DNA from: Porodaedalea pini
Taxonomy: Eukaryota; Basidiomycota; Agaricomycetes; Hymenochaetales; Hymenochaetaceae
Direction of reading: 5' to 3'
Length of the DNA stretch: 64,000 nt
Assembly (NCBI GenBank): GCA_002794775.1
Contig: NBAY01000006.1
Location: 124,001 to 188,000, forward strand
Below, one piece after another: positions 1-9,571 of this stretch (position 1 is its first letter; each line of letters begins with the position of its first letter). The position numbers and the translations under genes were made by a program. A model generated the notes under the pieces. It was not told where the DNA came from, searched no databases, and saw nothing but the letters and a program-made list of their open reading frames with translations.

Positions 1-720
1 TCAACTCGCGTCCAGGTAACCTTTCCCCAGAATGGCATAGGGTCTAGATGGAGACCGTTATTAGGAGGCGTAGTCGAGTGGCACTAGAGTTGGAAAAGTC
101 AGCCTCGGCGTTAGTGGCATACTAGTACAACGAATGCGTACTTATGAGATGCGTGAAGCACTACATCGTACAGCAGACTGTAGAGTAGGAGATGTGCGAG
201 TACACGACGGCGGTGGTCGAGTCTGGGTATATTGGCTGCAGGTGGCAGACAGTCTATGCATGCTTATGAGTCAGGTGGCATATGGAGTAGAATGGGAGTA
301 TCATCATACCTGAGAACATGGCGTGCACGACGACCCGAGTGGCAATGACAAGACAGGGAACGTTATCCTGGGTATAGTGAGGATGGTTATCGATCAGCCC
401 GGGTAGCAAATGTCCTACGCATTCCTGTGAGCGGGGTGGCATACAGGACAGACGAGATTGTGAACATACCTGAGTGTATGAGTGCGACCCGAGTATAAGC
501 TGCGAGACATAGTGTAAGGCGAGGATGCTCTTGGGCAGGAGATTGTAGTGGTAGGAAAGCAAGATGCTGAAGGACAAAGAAGGCGGAGGGACATCCTTTT
601 ATATGGACACAGTCCCGTTTGCAACTCCGATCTCCGAAAATGGACTTTGAGGCTGGCCATTTGGCTTTATTTACGTTCACAGACAAGAAGGCCTTCGTGG
701 TATTGTAAGCAAGACAGAAA
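1..720 (+). repeat. Dispersed repeat, copy A (non-coding)
   Basis: This stretch is recognisably similar, in the same orientation, to about 29,120-29,690. Shared landmarks occur in the same order: a 'ggcactag...cctcgg' block near 80-110, the 'catacctg...gcgaccc.agtataag' block near 465-497, 'agcaagatgctg.aggac' near 557-575, and a well conserved 3' block at about 597-640 with 'ttttatatggacacagtcc' followed by 'tttgcaactccg'. No long ORF runs through it, so it looks like a non-autonomous element or a solo terminal repeat. The left end may lie outside the window, and the right end fades around 680-720. Family unknown. Confidence 0.7.
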
Positions 721-1177
721 GGAGAGGATCCAATCGCTCAGTCTTGAGGAAATGTGCTAGCTGTAATCATCGGTGTTGGTTCAGCAGTCTACCTGCTGCA
801 ATCTTCTGCCACGGATGCCGACTGAGTGTCCATAGTGAAGCAAACTTGCATCGAAAATGCCGGCAGTCAGTGGCGCTTATCTCATCGTCAACGCCCATTG
901 AGTAGACGCCCAATTCTTCGCGCCGATCCACGGGCTTCGCTTGCACATGATGGGACCTCCCGGAACAAAACTGAAATCCATTGAATTCAGTACATCGCAA
1001 ATAGGACACATGAGACGTATAGTGTCCTTTGCGAGGGATGGGAATGTCAGGAATGTGATCAAATATGTGAAAACGGGGAACAGAGCGAAGAGTTCATACA
1101 TCGAGCACGGAGCAGTGGATGAAAGAATGGTGTGAAAAAGTAAAGGCGGAATTAATTTAAAGATAGTGGAAGGACGG
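720..1177. other. Intergenic stretch, nothing recognised
   Basis: This is the non-coding interval between dispersed repeat copy A and the predicted stop codon of the exchanger gene on the minus strand. Short ORFs here have no recognisable domain and no splice support. Its right part is presumably 3' UTR of the exchanger. Confidence 0.4.
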
Positions 1178-3421
1178 TTAGCATAGGGGTATAATCATCT
1201 TGGGTAAGACGGCTTTTAGGAAACCCAGACTACGCAGACAAATCAGTTACCACGAAAGCGATAATAAAAATAAGATAGACTAGCTTACACGCCAGTGCAA
1301 TCACGATATACAGAGTGACCAACCTATATTGGCGTCAGCAATGCCATCGTTATTGACTTAAAACATGGATAACTCACATAAGGCCTTCCATATAGTTCGA
1401 TTTCCCATCCCTGTGAGCGAAATCAGTGTTGACGCATCTCAAGTCTAAGAAAGGAAGCCATACATGATCAACAGATTTACAAGGAATACAGAGACAAACA
1501 GAGTGATGGTCTATCGTGAGATTAAAGTCAGCTTGAAACATTCCTAGCATGAACGAATATCAAACCTCGAAGTCGGCAAAGAACAGGGTGAGCTCGTGAC
1601 CGGAGCTGAAAAAAACAAGAGTTAGTCTTCGGCCTGAGCTCACAATTACAAGTAACTCACATCCAACCAATAATAACGAGCAGAGGAACGACAAAAGTCG
1701 CGATTTGCTACATCCGTCGGGGTCAGCGGCTGATCAAAGGTTGGACGTCAGAAGATACACGTACAATCGAGCTGCCAACGCAGATCCCTATCGTGAGCTC
1801 CGTCTTATTCTTCAAGGCCATCCAGACAGAGGTGACGTGTTCTGCAGCGTTTGCGACGATGGGGAGAAGAATTATACCGATGAATGCTTTGGGGATGTGA
1901 TAACGCGTGGCTGTCTCTTCGATTGAAGCGACCACTGCATAGAGATGATCAAAACCATGCACAAGGACAAATAACGACGAAGACGCACGGTAATCGGCAC
2001 AGAAGGAAGTTAAGACCGTGACGAGCAACAACCTGTAACGTGATGAACATGCTGCGCATTTTATCGCGGGGAAGCCTTGACACATACGCAGAGCACGACG
2101 CAACGACGCTCATCCGTTGAGTCTCAACCTCCTCTTGCGCTTCCTCGGCGATAAAAAGTGAAGCGTGTGTATTAAGCTATTAGAAGTCCCATTAGAAGGC
2201 TCGCTCATCTTAAGAATCCAGACAAATAAGCTCACTTGGAAGTTGAGATATGCGACATAAACAATGAGCAACAAAATAGCCGTTCCGCGGGAGATGGACA
2301 ACAGACCCGACCTCGACGGATCGTGAGGCGCAAGAATGCTCCCGTCTCCCATGATGAAAGAACCGAAGACATTCTTGAGTCCGCCTTCTCCAGTGCCAAA
2401 CGGTTCGTCATCGGCCATTTTGGAGCTATGGTAAGCAGCGGGAATCACAAGTGCTTTTCGGAAAGACAAAAGTCAATTGGGGTGTTATGGATAATGAACC
2501 AAGGGCATACTGATGCAGGCAAGTGTCATAAGCTATTAGAAATCATAGGATTAGATCAGTGTTCTTCTAGAACTTGCAGGCGAACTTACTGAGCTCGAAC
2601 TAGGAAAAATGAGGTTAGTCCATTTGCAGACAACGCGTCAGTTCGGAAACTCACGTTTGAGCAGCTGTTTCCTTAAATTTGTTTTCCTTCCGAATATAAC
2701 CGCCTTTCGATTTGAATGATAAATGCCGTGTCCGTCGCAAGGCTACAATGAATGTACGCACCAGCCAAAAACGAACAGCCAAGCACGAGAAGCAAATTGG
2801 ACAGGATAGAACCTAGCATCTGACCACTGGCATTAGAAAGACGACAATCCATCCTTTGCCAGTACTCACAGAAGTTTGAACGATGCGAATCTCGTCTAAG
2901 AAAGATACATTAGAAAATTGTGTTGTAAAAGAAAGTGTTCAACATATGCACTCACTTTGGAGAAGCGCCGCCACGCCGACGATAATCTCGACAGCATTAC
3001 CGAAAGACGCGTTCAGGAGGCCGGAGAGAGTCTGGCCAAGAGTCAGGGAAAGCTGTTCCGTGGCGTCTCCCAAGAGCTATCCGTGGCGTCATTGAGCCGG
3101 TATTCACGTCAAACGCGCGAGACATTGAACACTTGCCTTTGCCAACGGCATAATCGCGATGAAAGAGAATGAGAAGCGAAGAGCAGCATCCCAGTTCGAC
3201 CAGTGGCTAATGAAGCTGAAGGGGACGAAGACGAGGAGGACGTTGAGCCAGGAGCCAAAGAGGAAGAACTTGTATGACGCCGCCCAAGATGGTTCGCCTT
3301 CCGCCTTGACGGTCCGAAGGACGCGGCGCGCGAAGGGAAGCTGCTCGGAGTTGCCGTTGAGGGCGTCGCCGTCGCCGTTGAGGAGGCCAGTGCGCTCGTT
3401 GGGGGACGGTGTGCTCGTCAT
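1178..3421 (-). CDS. VCX1: Vacuolar Ca2+/H+ exchanger (CAX/VCX1 family)
   Basis: Cation/proton antiporter that loads Ca2+ into the vacuole using the proton gradient; multi-pass membrane protein. Exon 1 (3421 down to 3137) starts MTSTPSPNERTGLL and encodes a cytosolic tail plus the first membrane segment, ending MPLAK. Later exons carry both diagnostic CAX c-repeats: GLLNASFGNAVEIIVG (about 2960-3030) and LLPIVANAAEHVTSVWMALK (about 1800-1890). They also give SNLLLVLGCSFLAG, ALVIPAAYH-like, SFCADY/VASIEET, and a C-terminal DGKSNYMEGLM segment (about 1375-1415). The two G-N-A-x-E signatures form the Ca2+ pathway in this family. The gene is split into more than ten exons, including a GC-AG intron (3077-3136) and a 10-nt exon (2590-2599). 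The start is the only ATG giving the family N-terminus. The final exon and the stop at 1178 are less certain. Confidence 0.85.
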
Positions 3422-3743
3422 GGGAGTTGAAGATAAAGGAATGTATATAGTCTCAAACTACTAGTACTGCGGTGTTCTCAATCGGTGTTCAGCCAAGCCT
3501 TTATTGCACCGCCTCGACTGAAGCGCGCCGATGATCGTCCCGTTGACACTTCGATCATTTCAAATAGAGGGCTCAAGTAAATAGCAACATTAGTACACAA
3601 AGAAATGCGGGGAGAGGACGAAGCAGCGTCAAGCGAGTTCCTGTGGTCATTAATATTTAAGCACTAAAGGCCCAGTAGGACAACAAAAAAAAAACTTTGG
3701 TTTACAGTTGCTCACAAGTTTTATATTATGACGTTTGTGATAC
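3422..3743. other. Intergenic region upstream of the exchanger and tRNA
   Basis: No ORF or RNA signal is recognised. It should contain the promoter of the minus-strand exchanger gene. An A-tract lies near 3684-3693. Confidence 0.4.
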
Positions 3744-3830
3744 GGTCCAATGGTCTAGTAGTATGATTCCTTGTTAGGGTCGCGTGATTCCTCATCGAGG
3801 CGGTCCTGGGTTCAATTCCCAGTTGGACCC
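3744..3830 (+). tRNA. tRNA-Pro(AGG) with a 15-nt intron
   Basis: A complete cloverleaf can be drawn. The acceptor stem GGTCCAA (3744-3750) pairs perfectly with TTGGACC (3823-3829), followed by discriminator C3830. The A-box-like D arm is TGGTCTAGTAGTAT. The anticodon stem CCTTG (3769-3773) pairs with CGAGG (3796-3800), with one T-G pair. The T arm holds GGTTCAATTCC, the internal B box. The loop reads T-T-AGG-G, giving anticodon AGG at 3776-3778. The 15 bases 3780-3794 interrupt the loop after position 37, the usual place for a eukaryotic tRNA intron. A T-rich stretch follows (3831-3845), fitting a Pol III terminator. It decodes CCU/CCC proline codons, with A34 expected to be edited to inosine. 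Confidence 0.9.
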
Positions 3831-4190
3831 TTACTTTTTACATTTTAGTCAATTAGACAAGGTTGTAAGTAGTACATAGTACTTTTTCTATTATCTTCAT
3901 GATTTATCCAAGCTTTGATATGTCCCGAAACAGGTTGGAGTGTGTTGCTTCCTTTATTGGACTGTACTAAGTGAAATGTCTTTAAATTTTATAAAAGCAT
4001 CTTTGGTGCATCGATATCGCTCTGTTATTTCCGATACGACAAGGAAACGTTTTTTGAACAGCCTGATACCTAACGCTCCATTAATATTATTAGGCAGCGA
4101 GATATTGTGCCCCACTGCGGTCTAACGACAATACTGCAGAATACAATAAAATTAATAAAATCAAAGATACAAGAATCGCATTGATATTAT
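3831..4190. other. Intergenic, AT-rich
   Basis: AT-rich interval after the tRNA that also holds the 3' end region of the minus-strand phosphatase. The small ORF at 3940-4125 has no recognisable features and was not accepted. Confidence 0.4.
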
Positions 4191-5036
4191 CTATTCCTCT
4201 GCTCTGCCTCGAGGCTGTTCGTCCGCATTTGTTGTAACAACAGGTCCTACAAGATGAGATATGTCTGCGAACTTCTCCAGCGTGCCTCGCTTTTTCCTTC
4301 GCATCGCAATGGTCGACACCGACGTGTTGTAACACACCCCAAAACCCACGTTCGGAGCATTATCGACTATATTGTACGTGACCAATCCACGGCATAGAGT
4401 AGTTATGAACGCGCCGTGCGAGACTACCAAGACGTTCAAGGGATGAGTCCGTAACGGGAGACTAGGCAGATGCCGCTCAATAGCATTCATCCACCATCCT
4501 ATAGCGCGACGAGTGAACCTGCACGACTGTAAGAAGAGTAAAGGCGCATACATTCAAGGAATTACGCACAGTTCTGAGGTTTCGGCTGATTTGGGTAGTT
4601 TGTTGCGGTTATACTGTCCGATCCTGACACCCTGCAGCTCGCCCATGTTCTGAATTGAAGCGTCGCTAAGGAAGGGAGTCGAGAGCAACACATGATGAGC
4701 TTACGCGTTCGCGCAGTTGTTCATCCTTCAACAATCGCGTGTTCGGATGGTGAGCCAAGACGGACTCAGCGGTCTAGTATGCCATTCAACTCATGGCACC
4801 AATACAATCCTAATCACGACACGCACCTGTACAGTCCTCTTCAAATCGCTCGAGAACGCCAGCGCGAAATCGACATCCTTCAGCGCTTCTCCGCACAAAC
4901 ACGCCTGAATTAGTCCTTCCTCATTCAAGACGGTGTCCATCTGGCCCTGGATGATCCCCGCTCGGTTTTCGTTCGTCTCTCCGTGGCGGACCAGGTACAC
5001 GCGCAGGACGGGCTCAGACATGAAGGAGAGGCTCAA
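4191..5036 (-). CDS. Histidine phosphatase (phosphoglycerate mutase superfamily)
   Basis: Branch-1 histidine phosphatase, probably acting on small phosphorylated metabolites in the cytosol. The first exon has the catalytic signature LVRHGETNEN about 15 residues in, then SDLKRTVQ joining across an intron to a T-A-E-S helix, the usual S-D-x-x-R-x-x-x-T-A motif. Later exons give a loop ending QLRER and then LGELQG (about 4600-4650). The final exon has VVSHGAF, which carries the second catalytic histidine. The closest general match is the TIGAR/YOR283w group rather than glycolytic phosphoglycerate mutase. Two in-frame starts exist (5036 and 5021); the second, MSEPVLRVYLVRHGE, has the more usual spacing to the motif. 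It is divergent from MAK21, with 167 bp between start codons. The exact substrate cannot be read from sequence. Confidence 0.8.
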
Positions 5037-5203
5037 GGAAGGAGGGCACGGTTGCGATCACCCATATCGGTGGTGCACAGGCGCGTATATGATCATGATG
5101 GCAGGCAGAGAACCCGGCAAGTCGCGTTACGAACGCGTCGATCACAATTGCACGGAGCCTAATCTTGAAAGTAAATTTCACTGGCACTCTTACCTCAGCC
5201 AGC
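5037..5203. promoter_or_regulatory. Likely bidirectional promoter, phosphatase / MAK21
   Basis: Only 167 bp separate the start codons of two divergent genes, so both promoters must share or overlap this segment. No clear TATA box was seen. The inference rests on gene geometry. Confidence 0.45.
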
Positions 5204-8200
5204 ATGGCTCGTCTTCAAACCGCCAAGAAAGCCGCACATGCACCTTCACAAGCAAAGCAAAAGTCTTTACGAGCGAAAGAGGGCAAAAAGAAGGAAAGCA
5301 ATGAAGTAAAGCCAGAGTCCTCAAAATCGAATGGCAAATCTTCTGTGAAACCAGAGAATCAGCCCAGCAGCTTCAGGGAGGAAATTTTAGCCCTGGGCGG
5401 CGATGATGAGGACTACGAACTGCTGAAGGATGTGGATAGTGATGAAGATGTTTTAATGGCTGGCAGCAGCATAAGAGACGTGAGTAATATAACCTCGATT
5501 TTCAACTTGTCACTTTATACTTGTTTGTAGGCGGCGCTTTCCAAAGATCTGGCGAAATTCATGAAAGGACTAGACTTCCCATCAGTGAATCCTGCTCAGG
5601 AGGAAGGCGAGTCTGACGCAGATGAGAGTGCAGAGGAGGAGGAAGGGAGTGAAGAGGAGGAGGACAGATTGCCTGAGGCTACCTCGGATGCTCCTGAGCA
5701 AAAGCCAGAGAAGAAAGAGGAGAAACAAAATATTACCATACCAAAAGTCGGGCCAAATCCGAAACTTGTACGTCTCACCCGTTCAAGCTCCCAGTCCTCA
5801 CTTTATCAATTCCTCTTTTCTTCAGCTACTCGAACCGACACCACAATGGTACACCTCCCTCCCTCCCCTTCCTCCATCTAAAACCGCACCTGCTCCTCCT
5901 TCCCCACAAGCCCTCTCCTCCAAAGAAGTGCATGCTGCCTCACTCCACGCCGCAGAACTCTCCGCGTACGAACGCGCGACTTCCGCGAGCAAGCTCACCG
6001 CCTCCTCGTCCGACGCCGCCTTCCTGCAGCGCGTGCTCTCTAGCGGCACGCTGAGCGACCGCCTCTCCGCACTCACACTCATGTCTCAGAGCAGTCCGGT
6101 GCATAATACACGTGCGCTTGAGACGCTGCGCGGAATGGGCCAGAAGAAGGGAAGGGAGGAGAGTTTGAAGGCGCTTCGTGCGGTGTGTGATTGGTGGGTT
6201 GGCGGCGGCGGGCCGGATAGGAAGCTCAAGTCAGTAGAGTTTGCTTTACATCTCTCTCGAAGTTCTACTTAAACTCCGCGTAGATATTTCATCGACCAGC
6301 CATTGAATCATCCCGCCGTTTCGGACAAGCATCTCTTGGTTTGGTATTTCGAAGATTGGTTAAAGAAGTACTTCTATAGTATCCTTCAAATCCTCGAGGT
6401 ATGTTCTTCCTATTAGAGTAGTCACGGTCTCTCCTAATGGTTCTTCCTATCCTCAGACACTTTCTCTAGATCCTTTGCCATACGTTCGACTGCAAGCAAT
6501 GGCACTAATTTTCACTCTTCTCCGCGAGAAACCAGAACAAGAGCAGAATCTCCTTCGGTTACTCGTCAACAAACTTGTAAGCTTGCCATTCTACATCTTT
6601 TGAATTATACTTATATCTCTTCAGGGAGACTCAGAGCGCCCAGTCGCCTCCCGTGCATCGTACCATCTCCTACAGCTCCTCCAGGCGCATCCGTCGATGA
6701 AAGCCGTCATGGTACGCGAGATATCCTCACTCGTCTTGCGGCCCGCCCGCAGCGCCGCCGCCGCCACGACGACACACTCCGGGGCGACGCATCTGAAGTT
6801 TACGGACGACGCGAAGACCGCTCCGAAGGTCCAGGCCAAACCTCAGGACAAGACAGAGAAGAAGGACCTGCAGCAGGAACACTCGAAATACTATGCGGCG
6901 ATCACGCTGAATCAGATCATGCTCGCACCGACCGAGGCGGATCGTGCGGTCGCGGTGCAGCTTGTCAGTCTGTACTTTGAGCTGTTCAAGGAGATTCTGG
7001 GGACCCCAGCGAAGTCTCTTGACAGCGTATCAGGAAAGGCGGGTGACGAAGTCGATCACTCGCGATATGCGAAAGAGAAGCGGAAGAAGCAGGAGCAGAG
7101 GAAAGGAAAGGGTAAAGACAAGGAAGAGCATGAGGGCGGATTTGCTGAGGTGGAGGACTCCAACTCAAGGCTGACATCTGCGATCCTGACGGGTGTCAAC
7201 CGCGCGCTCCCCTTCGCAAAACTCGGCTTGGAGGATGTCGAGTACGTGTTGATATTTTTTCTGATTGCTGTTTCAGTAGTTTACTAAGGGTCGTCTATTA
7301 CAGATTCAGCAAGCACATAGACACTCTTTTCCTCATCTCTCATAAATCTACCTTCAACATCTCCTTACAGGCCCTTCGTCTTATCATGCAGATCTGCCAG
7401 TCACTTACCTCAACATCCTCGCATCTACGTCTTCCTCCAGCCTGTCCACATCTATCAGCGATCGATATTACCGGACGCTGTATACCTCACTCCACGATAC
7501 TCGTCTCAATTCCTCGTCAAAGCACGCGATGTATCTGAATTTGCTCCTCAAGTCGCTGAAGATGGACACGAAGGTAGAGCGAGTGAAGGCGTTTGTCAGG
7601 CGCTTTGTACAACTGCTTGTAGGTTCGGGCAGCGGAGGAGCAGAGTTCGTTGCTGGTGGTCTGTACTTACTTGGCGAGGTAGGTCCCAGTATCTTCGTGA
7701 TAAGTTTGAAATGTCTGCTAACTTTGGTGTAGCTTTTCAAGGCGCAGCCCGCAATGCGCGACTTGCTAGGCAAACATAAACAAACATCCACTAGCGACGA
7801 AGAGTCAGCGAATGTATACGACCCTAAGAAGCGAGATCCTCAATATGCTAACGCCGGAGCCTGTCCGATGTGGGAGCTCGTCAGTAGCATTTCTTTTTAT
7901 GAAAAAAGCGTCGTCTAACCTCATCCAACGGACGCCCAGCTCCCTCTGCTCTCACACTACCATCCAACCGTGCGCCTGCACGCATCACAGCTACTTTCCG
8001 GCAAAGAGCTCTCCGCCAACGCCAACCTCTCACTCAATACGTTATCACACTTCCTCGACCGCTTCGTGTACAAGAACCCGAGGAGGTTAAAACCGAAGGG
8101 TTCGAGCGCGATGCAGCCCGGTGCGTCGGCTCAAGATGGTACGAGCATTCGAGTCATTAAGGGTGCACAGGCGGATGGGGGCGGTATGGTGAATGATGAA

Positions 8201-9038
8201 CTTTTCTGGCGAAAAGACGTGAAGGACGTGCCGGTTGACCAGGTTTGAAAAATCAGCAATAAATAGACGGTGTAGCTTTCTGACTAATGATCTCCTCCAA
8301 ACTCTAGATCTTCTTCCACAAATTCTTCTCCAAGAAGGGCGAGAAGGAGCGGGCGAAAGCGGAGAAAGTGGCTAAAAGAAAGGGCGGTGGTGGCGATTCT
8401 GAGGACGACGGAGAGGACGATGCATTGCAGGCGGCTCAGGCAAAGTCCACAAATAACCCAGCTGAGGAAGACGAGGATGAGGATGAGAGCGAGGGCGAAG
8501 CGGAGATCTGGAAGGTCAATGAGCTCTTTTTCTTGTCGAAGCTCGACTAAACGTATCTATCCAGGTCATGAAAGCTACGAACCCAGACTTGCGCCCCGAC
8601 GCCGGGGACGACATCTCCGAACATGACTTCGATGACGATGACGAATTATCATTAGGATCTGACGATTCTGGCTCCGACGCCAGCGCAAAAGAACACGCAG
8701 ATGACGTTGAAGTCGAAGACGGGGATGCAGACGAAGACGAAGACGGCCTCTCCCTCGCCGAAGGCTCCAATGCAGAGGACCTCATCGACCTCGACGACGT
8801 CGAGCTCCCTGACGGGCTCATCGAGTTTAACTCTGACCTTGACGACGGAGACGCAGAGGCAGATGCGGATGTGGAGTGGGGCGGTTTAGGCGATGCGGAC
8901 GGGAGCGCAAAGAAGAGAAAACGCGATGACCGCGAGGGCGATGCGAAGCAAAAGAAGCGGCGACGCGCATTGCCAACGTTTGCGACGTACGAGGATTACG
9001 CGAAGCTCATCGAGGGTCAGCCTGAGGATGACATTTAA
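5204..9038 (+). CDS. MAK21: Ribosome biogenesis protein MAK21/NOC1 (CBF/Mak21 family)
   Basis: Nucleolar factor of about 1,000 residues that, with NOC2, escorts early 60S precursors. The N-terminus ([11 protein letters not shown]) is basic, followed by acidic stretches (5590-5680). The armadillo-like part contains [19 protein letters not shown], then [25 protein letters not shown] and [16 protein letters not shown]. The CBF domain runs from SVNRALPF (about 7195) through [15 protein letters not shown] and [10 protein letters not shown] to [17 protein letters not shown] (about 7870-7985), all typical of the family. The C-terminus is very acidic and then basic (KKRKRDD, KQKKRRR). At least nine short introns are inferred, for example 5480-5530 and 5768-5825. 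An upstream in-frame ATG at 5165 is possible, but 5204 begins the conserved region. The reading frame breaks between about 7395 and 7440 (see findings). Confidence 0.9.
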
Positions 9039-9571
9039 TCTGTTGAAATGTTGTCCAAGAGCATGCAATCTTAGCAGCAATTGTTTTTTTCTGCTGTTTT
9101 GGGTTCCCTATCATTTCATAAACGCCCTTCGAAATTATCTACATCGTGTGCCGAAGTTTAGCGATGGGCACGCTCAAGATTACTCTCATGAAATCTATTG
9201 GTCCAGACTACGTATCACAAGGTCATTTGCACCCACCACCTGCATCAAAATAGCCACATAGTATAGCGCTTGGCAAGTAGCCAAGGTGAACAGAACGAAG
9301 AGAGGGGAAAGAGAAGGGAACTATGTTCATCAAATATTGTAAAGCTACAGATGCGTTATCTTATATCACGAGTCGCTCAGAATTTAAACGTCCGTAAACC
9401 CACTTATACCACACATACCACAAGTATTCGCTGATTCAATCAGAAAAGAAAGAGATGGAGTGCCGATGAACGGGGAAGTAAGCAAATTTCAGTAAAACTC
9501 CCGAAAGCAAAATTTTCTTCCTTTTCAATTGGTCCACTTTCTCTAGATTGTCCGTCTTCATCGACTGATTC
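9039..9571. other. Intergenic between convergent genes
   Basis: MAK21 (+) and DOA1 (-) converge here, so this segment should hold both 3' UTRs. It is AT-rich and no coding potential was recognised. Confidence 0.5.

Noticed and set aside
1..1177. Several 60-107 codon ORFs in the left edge
   Set aside because: They fall in the dispersed repeat, where the related copy at 29 kb does not preserve the same frames.
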